Counted from the stretch's first letter, positions 16,132 through 26,450 are shown. The stretch is 64,000 nucleotides of DNA from Prochlorococcus sp. AG-418-O03 (GCA_003213855.1 QCMJ01000001.1:24500-88499); one strand, 5' to 3'. The notes: generated from the sequence alone by a model not told the origin. Numbers and translations are program-made.

Positions 16132-17769
16132 CTAAGTAATTACTGTAGGAGTTTCCATTTGAGTAAGTTTTGAAATGTTCAATAAAGCATCTAAATCATT
16201 AATTAGAGGTTTCAAAGCGATCTGAGGATTTAACGAAAGATTCTGTTGAGGATCGAAAAATTTCTCAAAGTAAAGTCTTAATGTTGCACCCTTAGTTCCA
16301 GTTCCAGAAAGGCGTACAATTACTCGAGAATTATCATTAAGGACCAATCTTAAACCTTGATTTTCACTTATGGAATTATCAACGGGATCTAAATATGAAA
16401 AGTTATCTGCAACTTTAATTAAATGGCCAGCAAAACTATTTCCTTTTAAATTTTGGAGCATAGAAGTGAGATTACCAAAGATTTGATTAGCAATATTTGA
16501 GGGAATTGCCTCATAATCATGTCTTGAATAATAATTTCTACCAAATTGTTTCCAATGATTCTGCATCAAATCACTTACCGAACATTTTTTCTCAGCTAAA
16601 ACTTGTAACCAATACAAAACTGCCCATAGTCCATCTTTCTCTCTCACATGATTACTACCTGTTCCGAAACTTTCTTCTCCACATAAAGTAATTAAATTAG
16701 AATCTAAAAGATTTCCAAAAAACTTCCAACCAGTAGGTGTTTCGAAACAAGGTATATTTAATGCTCGAGCAACATTATCAACCGCTGAGCTGGTTGGCAT
16801 GGATCGTGCCACACCTGTAATACCATCTTTATAACCAGGAACACATTTTGTGTTAGCAGTGATAACTGCAAGGCTATCACTAGGATTCACAAAACACCCA
16901 CTTCCTAAAATCATATTCCTATCACCATCCCCATCACATGCAGCACCAAAACTATAAGATTTTTTATTTAATAATAAATCAGCCAAGTGGGATGCATAAG
17001 TAAGATTAGGATCAGGATGTAAACCTCCAAAATCTTTTAGCGGGTTACCATTCATCACACAATCATGTGCAAGACCCATTTTTTCAACAAAAATATTTTT
17101 TGCATATGGGCCTGTAACCGCATTCATTGCATCAAAGATTAACGAGAAGTCTTTTTTTAAAAAATCACTAATTTGATCAAAATCAAAAATTTTCTCCATC
17201 AAATTAGAATAATCTTTTAATCCATCAATAATTTCTAAGGTAGTTTCACCGTAAGAATAAGTTCCATATTCACTAAAATCAGGTAATTGAATTTTGCAAA
17301 TTTTATAACTAGTTAGTAATTGTGAAGCCTTGAAAATCTTGTTAGTAATTATCTCAGGAGCTGGGCCACCATTAGAGATATTCAATTTCACTCCAAAGTC
17401 GCCATCAATCCCTCCAGGATTATGGCTTGCAGAAAGAATAATTCCACCAATAGCGTTTTCTTTTCTAATTAAATGTGATGTCGCAGGAGTAGATAATAAA
17501 CCGTATTTTGGAACAATAACCTTTTGAACTTTATGAGCAATGCATATTTGAACAATTTTTTCTATTGCTTCAATATTGCCATATCTGCCATCACCACCAA
17601 CTACTAATGTTGAACCTTTTAAATCTTCCAATGATTGTAAGATTGCTTCAATAAAAATTTCTAAATAATGTTCTTCCTGAAATTTTAAAGTACTTTTTCT
17701 TAAACCAGAAGTGCCTGGTTTTTGATCTAGAAAAGGAGAATTGATATTTATTACATTAACTTGAGTCAT
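16132..17769 (-). CDS. pgm: Phosphoglucomutase (alpha-D-glucose type)
   Basis: A 545-residue enzyme interconverting glucose-1-phosphate and glucose-6-phosphate, linking the Calvin cycle to glycogen and glucosylglycerol-type metabolism. Hallmarks are the active-site serine in LSASHNPGG, the metal loop DGDGDRNM and the sugar-binding GEESFG. The phosphate-binding C-terminal domain has RLSGTGTKGATLR. The length fits the long phosphoglucomutase form (E. coli Pgm/eukaryotic PGM1), not the shorter phosphomannomutases. A small membrane protein gene follows upstream on the same strand. Confidence 0.93.
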   Translation of the reverse strand: MTQVNVININSPFLDQKPGTSGLRKSTLKFQEEHYLEIFIEAILQSLEDLKGSTLVVGGDGRYGNIEAIEKIVQICIAHKVQKVIVPKYGLLSTPATSHLIRKENAIGGIILSASHNPGGIDGDFGVKLNISNGGPAPEIITNKIFKASQLLTSYKICKIQLPDFSEYGTYSYGETTLEIIDGLKDYSNLMEKIFDFDQISDFLKKDFSLIFDAMNAVTGPYAKNIFVEKMGLAHDCVMNGNPLKDFGGLHPDPNLTYASHLADLLLNKKSYSFGAACDGDGDRNMILGSGCFVNPSDSLAVITANTKCVPGYKDGITGVARSMPTSSAVDNVARALNIPCFETPTGWKFFGNLLDSNLITLCGEESFGTGSNHVREKDGLWAVLYWLQVLAEKKCSVSDLMQNHWKQFGRNYYSRHDYEAIPSNIANQIFGNLTSMLQNLKGNSFAGHLIKVADNFSYLDPVDNSISENQGLRLVLNDNSRVIVRLSGTGTKGATLRLYFEKFFDPQQNLSLNPQIALKPLINDLDALLNISKLTQMETPTVIT

Positions 17770-17801
17770 ATTTTTAAAAAACTTCCAAAAATCTAACTAA
17801 A

Positions 17802-17972
17802 TTAATGAGGCATTTCGGATGTTCTTAACATAGCGATAAACCATAATGAAGAAATTAATAATGCACTAAGAATTCCATAGTTAACACCAAATTTAGAAAT
17901 TGTAATGGGAACTATTAGTGGAAATGTTAATGCCCCAAACAATGGAGTAAAAGCCACAATTTTTTTCATCAT
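17802..17972 (-). CDS. Small two-helix membrane protein, 56 residues
   Basis: Begins MMKKIVAFTPLFGALTFPLI, with two hydrophobic segments (about 5-25 and 31-48) separated by SKFGVNYG, and ends LRTSEMPH. It lies between the DUF4912 gene (12-base gap) and pgm (32-base gap) on the same strand, which supports a real gene. I do not recognise a function. I recall similarly short proteins of this form in picocyanobacterial genomes. Confidence 0.6.
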   Translation of the reverse strand: MMKKIVAFTPLFGALTFPLIVPITISKFGVNYGILSALLISSLWFIAMLRTSEMPH

Positions 17973-17984
17973 TAATTTAATTTA

Positions 17985-19070
17985 TTAAAACCATTCAGTC
18001 TCAGCATTATCTTTTTCATTAGTATCGTCAAGCGGTGTAGTTCTATCAAACTTCATTGATATACTTTTTTCTTGCTCACCAGATACATCAACAGCTTTAA
18101 TATCATATTTTTGAGTCCCATCCCTAAATGGAACTTGAATTCTAAAAGTACCATCTGCAGCAAGGGGTACATCTTCTCCACCTATTGTCAGTGTTGCAGA
18201 GGGCTCTGTAGCTCCATAAACAATTAATTCAGCATCAGCAACGAGCCAGAAAGATCTATTTTTAACAATTCCACTTCCAGAATCATTTAAACCTGATGAC
18301 CATATACCAGCACCTGAGTCTGTGAGTTTATCATTAAGGTTTGTTGAATTTACATTTTCCATGAATTCTTCAGAACCAACTTTTCTTCTGAGAGAAATAT
18401 TAGTTGCTGCTTGATATAACCTTTCATGCATACCATTTTGTTCTGAAACAACAGGATTTGAAATATCTGGAATTGTTTCGGAAGTGGAATCCAAATTAAA
18501 AGGTACAAATTTATCAAGAATTTGCTCAGAGGGATGAGAGCCAGGAACGTGACTTACAGAAGAAAATGCCAATGACATCCAGTTAAAACCATATTTATAA
18601 CCTAATTCAACTTTATAGTCTCTATCTGCAAGTGGGATTGGCAAGTACCACTCAGTACTGTAGCTATCAACTGCTATCTCCCTTAGTGTTCCTTGATTCA
18701 AATTGCTTCCTTCAGAACCAGATGCATCAAATAATCGTAAACATAATTTATTAGCTCCCAAAGATTGTGCTTTTTCTCGATCTGAATCAGAAATTTGCCA
18801 AAAAACGTAAGCCCAATCTGGATCTCGGGGTAAAAATACTACATTTGTTTTAACTTCTTCACTACTGTTGAAAACATTGGACTCAAAAGTTTCTTCAGAT
18901 TTTGACTCAGGTGTAGTAACGTATGTTTTTTTTATAGATTTTTCTTGATATTGGAGTATTAAATCAACTAAAACAGCTTTCGTTTTGCGACTATATAGCG
19001 GAACTGATAATTTACTTGCTTCTTGACGTAATTGTCTGAGGGTAAGTGAGAGTAATTGATCTTTATTCAT
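17985..19070 (-). CDS. DUF4912 domain protein with SAP/Rho-N-like N-terminus
   Basis: About 361 residues. The N-terminus (LSLTLRQLRQEASKLSVPLY...KTKAVLVDLIL) resembles the SAP/Rho-N helical nucleic-acid-binding module. The middle (VVFLPRDPDWAYVFWQISD...LCLRLFD) fits DUF4912. The C-terminal part is beta-rich with ELIVYGATEPSATLTIGGE. The start could be 19085 (MADGI extension) or 19070 (MNKDQLL); I chose the latter. The function is unknown, and a regulatory or nucleic-acid role is only inferred. Upstream sequence holds a nested inverted repeat. Confidence 0.7.
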   Translation of the reverse strand: MNKDQLLSLTLRQLRQEASKLSVPLYSRKTKAVLVDLILQYQEKSIKKTYVTTPESKSEETFESNVFNSSEEVKTNVVFLPRDPDWAYVFWQISDSDREKAQSLGANKLCLRLFDASGSEGSNLNQGTLREIAVDSYSTEWYLPIPLADRDYKVELGYKYGFNWMSLAFSSVSHVPGSHPSEQILDKFVPFNLDSTSETIPDISNPVVSEQNGMHERLYQAATNISLRRKVGSEEFMENVNSTNLNDKLTDSGAGIWSSGLNDSGSGIVKNRSFWLVADAELIVYGATEPSATLTIGGEDVPLAADGTFRIQVPFRDGTQKYDIKAVDVSGEQEKSISMKFDRTTPLDDTNEKDNAETEWF

Positions 19071-19131
19071 GATCCCATCAGCCACTTTAAATTCTCCGTT
19101 TTTGTTTGGGATCAGTATGTTCTTTTTTTTA

Positions 19132-19189
19132 GGGAATTGTGTGTCTTTTTCCCCTGTCGTCAGGATCCTCTGACTACTAAAAAATTCCC
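19132..19189. repeat. Nested inverted repeat upstream of the DUF4912 gene
   Basis: GGGAATT at 19132-19138 pairs with AATTCCC at 19183-19189. Inside, GTCAG (19159-19163) pairs with CTGAC (19170-19174) around a six-base loop. A run of eight T precedes the outer left arm and six A precede the right-arm core. It lies 60-120 bases before the DUF4912 start, within its likely leader. It could be an RNA structure, an operator, or chance in AT-rich DNA. Confidence 0.35.
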
Positions 19190-19354
19190 AAAATATATAT
19201 TTATCTTCAAAACAGTTGGTATCAAAGCAATTAATTAATTTATAGGTCTTTTTTAAATGTAAATTAATTTTCTTTTTTTTTAAATTTTATTACCTGAATT
19301 TGTTAACGACTCAACAAAAATATATTTTTTCTTCGGGATCAATCAAAAAGGATT
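19190..19354. other. AT-rich intergenic region
   Basis: The remainder of the roughly 270-base gap between the DUF4912 gene and the gene at 19355-19708. I see poly-T/poly-A tracts and no credible coding frame or hairpin. It probably holds the DUF4912 promoter, because both flanking genes read leftward. Confidence 0.4.
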
Positions 19355-19708
19355 TCAGCGTTGTCTAACTAGAAGTACTAAATCATCTATATCTAAATCC
19401 TCAATATTTTTACCAATTTTTTTTGAAAAATTACTTAATTTGTTCGAAGTTGATTCTAACTGCTCATAAAAAAGATCACTAAATTTTTTATCATCAAATT
19501 TTTTGGATTGGTTATCACACCATTCTCTAAGGGGATTTTTATTTTGATATTCAAAACTATTCTCAACACTAATAATTTTAAAAATCTGGAGACAATGAGC
19601 GAGTATTCTTAGATGATGTTTCTGCTTTATAGGTAGATCAAGATTATCAATTTCTTGAATAATTTCTATGTTTAATGGGTTAGACAAGGGATCAAGAGGA
19701 TTAGACAT
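19355..19708 (-). CDS. Conserved hypothetical protein next to the suf operon
   Basis: A 117-residue soluble helical protein beginning MSNPLDPLSNPLNIEIIQE. A core NLDLPIKQKHHLRILAHCLQIF is followed by charged helices. It is divergent from sufB, 95 bases away. It is too short for the repressor SufR, with no helix-turn-helix and no four-cysteine C-terminus. The position suggests it may share a regulatory region with suf, but I have no functional evidence. Confidence 0.55.
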   Translation of the reverse strand: MSNPLDPLSNPLNIEIIQEIDNLDLPIKQKHHLRILAHCLQIFKIISVENSFEYQNKNPLREWCDNQSKKFDDKKFSDLFYEQLESTSNKLSNFSKKIGKNIEDLDIDDLVLLVRQR

Positions 19709-19803
19709 TAATTTTTAGTTTTAATAAAGGAAAAAAACTCAATATTGGGGGTATCTTTCGTTAAAGTATATAAAGCTAATTGTAATAAGTTATTTTTGAT
19801 AAC

Positions 19804-21246
19804 ATGATCAAGGAAAATTTAGTTAAAGATGTAGTAAAAGAGCCTTATAAATATGGTTTCGTTACTGATATTGAAACTGAAAAAATAGCAAAGGGATTAA
19901 ATGAAGATATCATAAGACTAATTTCTCAGAAAAAAGAAGAACCAAAATATCTTCTTGATTTTAGATTAAAAGCCTTTAAAAAATGGCAAAAAATGAAAGA
20001 GCCTGATTGGGCAGGATTAGGATATAAACAAATTGATTATCAAGATATAATTTATTACTCTGCTCCTAAGCAAAAAGAGAAAATTTCTAGTTTAGATGAA
20101 GTTGATCCCAAACTTCTTGAGACTTTTGACAAGTTGGGAATACCCCTTACGGAGCAAAAAAAACTCACAAATGTAGCAGTAGATGCTGTCTTTGATAGTG
20201 TTTCTATAGCCACAACTTTTAGAGAAGAACTTGCTGAACATGGAGTTATATTTTGCTCAATTAGTGAAGCAGTAAAAAATCACTCGGATTTGATTGAAAA
20301 ATATTTAGGTACTGTAGTTCCAGCTAGTGATAATTATTTTGCAGCACTAAATTCTGCAGTTTTTAGTGATGGTTCTTTTGTTTATATCCCCAAAGGTGTT
20401 ACCTGCCCAATGGATCTATCTTCCTACTTCAGAATTAATAGTGGAGATTCAGGACAATTCGAAAGAACACTAATCATTGCTGAAGAATCAAGTTCTGTAA
20501 GTTATCTAGAAGGTTGTACAGCTCCAATGTTTGATACAAATACCCTACATGCAGCAGTTGTAGAGCTTATAGCACTAGACGACGCCTCAATAAAATATTC
20601 AACAGTGCAAAATTGGTATGCTGGTGATGAAGAAGGTATTGGCGGAATTTTTAATTTTGTCACCAAGAGAGGAAAATGTTTAGGTAAGAGAAGTAAAATT
20701 AGCTGGTCTCAAGTTGAAACAGGGTCTGCAATTACATGGAAATATCCTAGCTGTCTTCTTTTAGGGGAAGAATCTGTAGGAGAATTTTATTCAGTGGCTC
20801 TCACCAATAATCTTCAGCAAGCAGATACCGGCACAAAAATGATCCATATTGGTCCTAAGACCAAATCAACTATTGTTAGCAAAGGTATTAGTGCAGGTAA
20901 CTCAAAAAATAGCTACAGAGGTCTTGTCAAAATGGGAACAAAAGCGACAGGATCAAGAAATTACAGTCAATGTGATTCAATGTTAATAGGTGATCAAGCT
21001 TCTGCAAATACATTCCCTTACATCAAATCTCAACAACCCAATTCTGAAATTGAGCATGAAGCAAGCACTTGCAGAATCTCAGAAGACCAACTTTTTTATC
21101 TCCAAAGCAGAGGTATAGAATTTGAAGAGGCAGTATCTATGATGGTCAGTGGTTTTTGCAGAGATGTATTTAATCAATTACCTATGGAATTTGCTGCTGA
21201 GGCAGATAAGTTACTGGCACTTAAACTAGAGGGATCAGTAGGTTAA
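19804..21246 (+). CDS. sufB: Fe-S cluster assembly scaffold subunit SufB
   Basis: A 480-residue SufB, the scaffold of the SufBCD complex on which nascent clusters form. The beta-helix core and conserved C-terminal region ([20 protein letters not shown]...[16 protein letters not shown]) are intact. The cysteine in ASTC and nearby Glu/His residues are the family's cluster or partner-binding residues. It opens the sufBCDS operon. The 95-base upstream gap contains TATAAA-like sequence (about 19769-19776) that could be a -10 element. Confidence 0.95.
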   Translation: MIKENLVKDVVKEPYKYGFVTDIETEKIAKGLNEDIIRLISQKKEEPKYLLDFRLKAFKKWQKMKEPDWAGLGYKQIDYQDIIYYSAPKQKEKISSLDEVDPKLLETFDKLGIPLTEQKKLTNVAVDAVFDSVSIATTFREELAEHGVIFCSISEAVKNHSDLIEKYLGTVVPASDNYFAALNSAVFSDGSFVYIPKGVTCPMDLSSYFRINSGDSGQFERTLIIAEESSSVSYLEGCTAPMFDTNTLHAAVVELIALDDASIKYSTVQNWYAGDEEGIGGIFNFVTKRGKCLGKRSKISWSQVETGSAITWKYPSCLLLGEESVGEFYSVALTNNLQQADTGTKMIHIGPKTKSTIVSKGISAGNSKNSYRGLVKMGTKATGSRNYSQCDSMLIGDQASANTFPYIKSQQPNSEIEHEASTCRISEDQLFYLQSRGIEFEEAVSMMVSGFCRDVFNQLPMEFAAEADKLLALKLEGSVG

Positions 21247-21267
21247 TTAATCAATTTCTAAACTGAT

Positions 21268-22053
21268 ATGCAAAGTAAAATGAAAGAATCAGATCCAATT
21301 TTAGAAGTTGAAAATCTTTCTGCATCTACTGATAATCTTCCAATTTTAAAAGGGGTTTCACTTACTGTCTATCCAGGAGAAATCCATGCCATCATGGGAA
21401 GAAATGGATGTGGCAAAAGTACTCTTTCGAAAATCATTGCAGGACATCCCTCGTATAATATTACAAATGGCGACATAAAATTTTTAGGTGAAAACATCAA
21501 CTCTCTAGAACCTGAAGAGAGATCTCAATCAGGAATTTTTCTTGGTTTCCAATATCCAATTGAGATTCCAGGTGTAAGTAACCTTGAGTTTCTTAGAGTT
21601 TCAACTAATGCTAGAAGGAAATTCCTCAACAAAGAAGAATTGGATACTTTTGATTTTGAAGAATTAGTTAAAGAAAAGTTAGAAATTGTGAAAATGGATC
21701 ACGCATTCCTATCAAGGAGCGTAAATCAAGGTTTTTCTGGAGGTGAAAAAAAAAGAAATGAGATTCTGCAAATGGCTTTACTTGAGCCCAAGATAGCAAT
21801 ATTAGATGAGACCGATTCTGGTCTAGATATCGATGCTTTAAGAATAGTGGCATCAGGAATTAAAAAAATATCTAATGCACAAACAGGAATTATACTTATT
21901 ACCCACTATCAAAGATTATTAGATGAAATTAAACCAAATTATGTCCATGTTATGTCAGACGGGCAAATCATAAAAACTGGTGAGAGTGATCTTGCTCTAG
22001 AGCTTGAGGAAAAAGGGTATGAATGGACTGATAACTTTATAAAAGAGACATAA
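21268..22053 (+). CDS. sufC: SUF system ATPase SufC
   Basis: A 261-residue ABC-type ATPase that drives the conformational cycle of SufBCD. Walker A is GRNGCGKST, the signature is [12 protein letters not shown] and Walker B is [12 protein letters not shown], as is typical of SufC rather than transport ABCs. It starts 21 bases after sufB; an alternative in-frame ATG at 21280 would drop four residues. It is followed 4 bases later by sufD. Confidence 0.95.
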   Translation: MQSKMKESDPILEVENLSASTDNLPILKGVSLTVYPGEIHAIMGRNGCGKSTLSKIIAGHPSYNITNGDIKFLGENINSLEPEERSQSGIFLGFQYPIEIPGVSNLEFLRVSTNARRKFLNKEELDTFDFEELVKEKLEIVKMDHAFLSRSVNQGFSGGEKKRNEILQMALLEPKIAILDETDSGLDIDALRIVASGIKKISNAQTGIILITHYQRLLDEIKPNYVHVMSDGQIIKTGESDLALELEEKGYEWTDNFIKET

Positions 22054-22057
22054 ACAA

Positions 22058-23275
22058 ATGGAAATTATTGAAAAAATAAAAACTAATAAATCGGATGATA
22101 ACCTAACAGAAATACAAAAAATCTGTCTTCATAGATTACAATCAAGCCCTCTCCCTAATCCTAAAAGTGAACTATGGAGACTTTCAAATAAATCAAAATT
22201 ATCAAACTTTTTAGATTACTCAGTTAATGAAAAAGATTCAAAATTTGATATTCCATATCCGAAAAATTCTCAAAGCACTATTAGATTAATAATTGGTGAT
22301 AATTGCCAAATTAAATTAATAGAGAAAAATTATTCAATACAGCAATTAAGTGAGGATGAATTACAAAAATATATCAAGGAACAGATATCTTTTTTTAAGC
22401 AAAACGAAAATTGGAGTGACCTACTAAATCTGTCTTTAAGTTGTCAAAATAATATTTTGGGATTAAAAATAAATGGATCAAAAATTCCTCCTATTGAAAT
22501 TTTTAGTCACGCATCAAGTAATTCTTTAAAGGCAAAAACCCTCGTAATATTTTTAGAAAAGAATTGTGATATTGAATTATTACAAGTAAATCTTGGTAAA
22601 GAAAACTCTTCATTATCTCAATCAACTTTCTTTTGCTTGAAAGAAAATAGTTCCGTAAATCATGGTGTTGTTTCTTACGGTGAAAACAGATCCAATCTAT
22701 TAAATTCTCTCAATGTAATTCAACAAAAAAATAGTACATACAACTTAGGATCTTTACATTTCAAATTCAATTACGCAAGATTTGAAATTAGTATTAATCA
22801 ATCTGCGGGAAACGCTAAAACAAATATCAAAGGTATGCAAATAACAAAAAAAGATGAGCAGATTTCAACCTATACAAAAATAGAATTTAATGGCCCAAAT
22901 GGGTTTCTAGATCAAATTAATAAATCACTTGCTGATGATAAATCGCATGCAATATTTGAAGGTTCAATAATAGTTCCGAAAATTGCCCAGAGAACTGATG
23001 CTTCGCAATTAAGCAGAAATTTACTTTTATCAAATCTCGCACAAATAGATACCAAACCTCAATTAGAAATAATTGCTGATGATGTCAAATGCAAACATGG
23101 GGCTACAATTTCGCAACTAAATGAAGAAGAACTTTTTTATATGCGAACAAGAGGGATCACATTAACAGAAGCAAGTAAACTACAATTAAGTTCTTACTTT
23201 CAAGAAATAATTTCATTTATTCCCATTTCAAAAGATAAATGGGATTTGCTTGATAAACTTTTAAACGAGAATTAA
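22058..23275 (+). CDS. sufD: Fe-S cluster assembly protein SufD
   Basis: A 405-residue SufB paralogue that pairs with SufB and SufC. The C-terminal KCKHGATISQLNEEELFYMRTRG is the SufD counterpart of the SufB C-terminal motif. The N-terminal half is divergent and AT-biased, as usual for this subunit. The stop codon overlaps the sufS start by one base (TAATG), which suggests translational coupling. Confidence 0.93.
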   Translation: MEIIEKIKTNKSDDNLTEIQKICLHRLQSSPLPNPKSELWRLSNKSKLSNFLDYSVNEKDSKFDIPYPKNSQSTIRLIIGDNCQIKLIEKNYSIQQLSEDELQKYIKEQISFFKQNENWSDLLNLSLSCQNNILGLKINGSKIPPIEIFSHASSNSLKAKTLVIFLEKNCDIELLQVNLGKENSSLSQSTFFCLKENSSVNHGVVSYGENRSNLLNSLNVIQQKNSTYNLGSLHFKFNYARFEISINQSAGNAKTNIKGMQITKKDEQISTYTKIEFNGPNGFLDQINKSLADDKSHAIFEGSIIVPKIAQRTDASQLSRNLLLSNLAQIDTKPQLEIIADDVKCKHGATISQLNEEELFYMRTRGITLTEASKLQLSSYFQEIISFIPISKDKWDLLDKLLNEN

Positions 23276-24528
23276 TGGAAACGATTCAAAATTTTCCTGA
23301 AATAACGAAGAAAGACTTTCCTCTTTTAAATAAGAACTTAAAAAGTAATGAGAAAATTATTTATTTAGACCATGCTGCAACCACACAAAAACCAATACAA
23401 GTTTTAAAAAAAATTGATGAATATTACAAAAACTTTAATGCCAATGTACATAGAGGGGCACATCAATTAAGTGCTAAGGCGACAGAAGAATTTGAAAATG
23501 CACGATATTTAATTAGCCAATATATAAAAGCGAATTCATCAAAAGAAATTATTTTCACAAGAAATGCTACTGAGGCAATCAATCTAGTAGCTAGATCTTG
23601 GGGGGAATATTCATTAAAAGAAAACGATGAAATTCTCTTATCAATAATGGAGCATCATAGTAATCTTGTTCCATGGCAAATGGTTGCAGCAAGAAATAAA
23701 TGCAAATTAAAATTTATAGGTATAGATAAAAATGGCAAATTAGATCTAGACGACTTTAAATCAAAACTAACATCTAGAACTAAACTTGTTAGCCTTGTTC
23801 ATGTTAGTAATACTCTAGGTTGCTGTAATCCAATCAAAGAGATAACTAAATTAGCTAAACAAAAAGGTTCTTTAGTGTTAATAGATGCATGCCAAAGTTT
23901 GGCTCATCAAAAACTGGATGTGATTGATCTTAATATAGATTTTTTAGCTGGATCAGGACATAAATTATGCGGTCCTACAGGTATTGGTTTCCTCTGGTCA
24001 AGAAAAGAAATCCTAGAAAAAATTCCTCCTCTCTTTGGAGGTGGCGAAATGATTCAAGATGTTTTTGAAGAGACAAGTACTTGGGCAGAGCTACCACACA
24101 AATTTGAAGCTGGAACTCCAGCTATTGCAGAAGCAATAGGTCTTGCAGAAGCAATCAATTATATTAACAATATTGGTTTGAATGAAATTCATGAATATGA
24201 AAAGACTATTACTAAATATTTATTTGAAAAATTAAATCAAATAGAAAATATTGAAATCATAGGTCCATCGCCGGAGATAGATCCAGACAGAGCCTCCCTT
24301 GCCACCTTTTATATAAAAAATATACATTCAAATGATATTGCTGAAATTCTTGATTCAAAAGGAATTTGCATCAGAAGTGGACACCATTGCTGTCAACCTC
24401 TCCATAGATACATTGGAATTAAATCAACAGCTAGAATAAGCATGAATTTCACAACCAATAAGGAAGAAATTGATATGTTTATAGAAAAATTAAAAGATAC
24501 TATTGATTTTCTAAAAATCAATTCTTAA
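23275..24528 (+). CDS. sufS: Group II cysteine desulfurase SufS
   Basis: A 417-residue PLP enzyme supplying sulfur for SufBCD. The PLP-binding lysine lies in SGHKLCGPTGIGFLW and the catalytic cysteine in IRSGHHCCQPLH. N-terminal YLDHAATTQKP and NVHRGAHQLS are standard. No sufE gene is seen here; SufE is the usual activator and must lie elsewhere or be absent. The 3' end overlaps the convergent peptidase gene by 4 bases. Confidence 0.95.
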   Translation: METIQNFPEITKKDFPLLNKNLKSNEKIIYLDHAATTQKPIQVLKKIDEYYKNFNANVHRGAHQLSAKATEEFENARYLISQYIKANSSKEIIFTRNATEAINLVARSWGEYSLKENDEILLSIMEHHSNLVPWQMVAARNKCKLKFIGIDKNGKLDLDDFKSKLTSRTKLVSLVHVSNTLGCCNPIKEITKLAKQKGSLVLIDACQSLAHQKLDVIDLNIDFLAGSGHKLCGPTGIGFLWSRKEILEKIPPLFGGGEMIQDVFEETSTWAELPHKFEAGTPAIAEAIGLAEAINYINNIGLNEIHEYEKTITKYLFEKLNQIENIEIIGPSPEIDPDRASLATFYIKNIHSNDIAEILDSKGICIRSGHHCCQPLHRYIGIKSTARISMNFTTNKEEIDMFIEKLKDTIDFLKINS

Positions 24529-26450
24529 ATATTCAAAGCATTTTTTAAAAATTCCTGAGATTTTCGCATTACTACTTCTTTATTTTCAATATTTCTAAAA
24601 CCATGCCCTTCATTATCAAAAAAAATAACTTCTGAATATTTATTATTCTGAATCAAAATTTCTTGAATTTTTAAAGTTTGTTTATAAGAAATAACTGTAT
24701 CTTTTTTTCCATGAAACAATAAGATAGGTTTTTTTATTTTGTTAATATGATTTATCGGTGATCTATTTATATAATCATCATGGTCTTTTGCATAATTTCC
24801 TACCAAAGAATTTAAATAATCTTTTTCAAACCTATGAGTGTTGTAATGCATATCCTTCAAATCAATAACAGGATATTTACAAATTGCTGCCGTAAAAATA
24901 GAACCATATAATAAACAATTCAGGGCAGTTAACCCACCAGCACTATTCCCAAAGATTACTACTTTTTCACTATCAACTTGATTTGATTTAATCAATTCAA
25001 GAGCTAGTGCTTTGCAATCACAAGAATCAACAATACCCCATTTATAATTCAACCTCTCTCTATATGCTTTGCCAAAGCCTGATGATCCTCCATAATTGAC
25101 TTCAGCAACAAAAAATCCCTTCGACGTCCAATATTGAACTTCAGAATTATATGATCCATCAAAACATGAAGTTGGTCCGCTATGTGCTCTAACAAGAAGC
25201 GGTGGCTTTCTAAAATTTTCAACTAGCGGTCTATAAAGAAAACAATGAGTTAATTCATCTTCAAAACCTTTAAACCAAAATGTTTCAGGTTTTGAACAAT
25301 CTTTTATATGATCAAAAAATATCTGCTCAGAAAAATTTGATAAAACTTTTTTTGCAAAATCAATTTCAAATACAATTCCCAAAAAATCAGATCCATAACC
25401 CTTTAAAAGAACTTTTTTCCGAAAAACACTGAAATCACTAATTGAGGTAAAAGGAGTAGAAAATTCTTTAACAAATTCAAGATCTTTATATTGTTCCACT
25501 ATTAAACTATTATCTTTTTTTGCTACACAAAATAAATTTTTTTTATTTCCTGAAAAAAATGTTATTCCAGTGACCCATTGTGGTGCTCCATATTCAATCA
25601 AATTTCTCTCAACTCTTTTCTTAATAAAAATATTCTCAATTTCACTAACATCTAAAAACAATAAGTTCCACCATCCAGAACTATCTTCAGAACATACCAA
25701 ATGTGTTTCACTTATCCAATAGGGTTGAAAAAAAGAAACATTTTTTTTGGAATTTATCAGCTTATTTGAGAATTTTTTTATTTTTTGTATCTCACCATCT
25801 TGATTTATTTGAGCAAAAAACAGCTCATTTTTCTCCCAGGGCATATATGGAGAATCCCACTCTATCCAGGAAAGTAAGTTAGTAGATCTATTAGAAGATA
25901 ATTCTCCAGCAAAATTTTTAAATTTTTTTATTCGATGAATATCTTGTTTAGTTTTTTTTAAATTTAAAGAAAATAAATAATCTCTATTATTTATTTCGCA
26001 AATTCCATACAATAAACTTTTTTCAGAAATGATAAATGAAGAATCAAAATTTCCATCAATTGATTTAGATAGTTGATTAGGTTCTTGAACTGAAACGAGA
26101 TATTTATTTTGGCTTCTATCAGTTGATGCTGCCTCTTTAAAAATTTGAAACCATACTGCCTTGGTAATCTGATCTATCCATATCAGATAAAAATTATTTT
26201 TAAAATTTATACATTTATAAGATTTACCACCATATCCATGAAAATTATTTTTAATATTATATTTTTTACTTGTTAATTGCTGGGGAATAGCTTCTTTGAC
26301 ATTAAATGGTCTTGCAAAAATGGCATTTTCATTTTGACCTTCACCAACAACATCAATCCAAAAAATGGTATCCCTAATAATAGTTAATTCCTTGAAAGCA
26401 TTTTTTTTAGATTCAGTTTGCCTAACTTTTAATTTCTCATCATTACTCAT
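24525..26450 (-). CDS. S9 (prolyl oligopeptidase-family) peptidase
   Basis: A 641-residue protein. A beta-propeller-like N-terminal half (to about 390) precedes an alpha/beta-hydrolase domain. The nucleophile is in IFGNSAGGLTALN, the oxyanion region has HSGPTSCFDGSYN, and the catalytic His lies in NEGHGFRN near the C-terminus. No signal peptide is evident, so it probably acts in the cytoplasm on short peptides, as in acylaminoacyl- or dipeptidyl-peptidase members. The exact specificity is unknown. Confidence 0.85.
   Translation of the reverse strand: MSNDEKLKVRQTESKKNAFKELTIIRDTIFWIDVVGEGQNENAIFARPFNVKEAIPQQLTSKKYNIKNNFHGYGGKSYKCINFKNNFYLIWIDQITKAVWFQIFKEAASTDRSQNKYLVSVQEPNQLSKSIDGNFDSSFIISEKSLLYGICEINNRDYLFSLNLKKTKQDIHRIKKFKNFAGELSSNRSTNLLSWIEWDSPYMPWEKNELFFAQINQDGEIQKIKKFSNKLINSKKNVSFFQPYWISETHLVCSEDSSGWWNLLFLDVSEIENIFIKKRVERNLIEYGAPQWVTGITFFSGNKKNLFCVAKKDNSLIVEQYKDLEFVKEFSTPFTSISDFSVFRKKVLLKGYGSDFLGIVFEIDFAKKVLSNFSEQIFFDHIKDCSKPETFWFKGFEDELTHCFLYRPLVENFRKPPLLVRAHSGPTSCFDGSYNSEVQYWTSKGFFVAEVNYGGSSGFGKAYRERLNYKWGIVDSCDCKALALELIKSNQVDSEKVVIFGNSAGGLTALNCLLYGSIFTAAICKYPVIDLKDMHYNTHRFEKDYLNSLVGNYAKDHDDYINRSPINHINKIKKPILLFHGKKDTVISYKQTLKIQEILIQNNKYSEVIFFDNEGHGFRNIENKEVVMRKSQEFLKNALNI

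Noticed and set aside
19355..19708. SufR repressor
   Set aside because: Too short, with no helix-turn-helix and only two cysteines, so it does not have the expected cluster-binding site.
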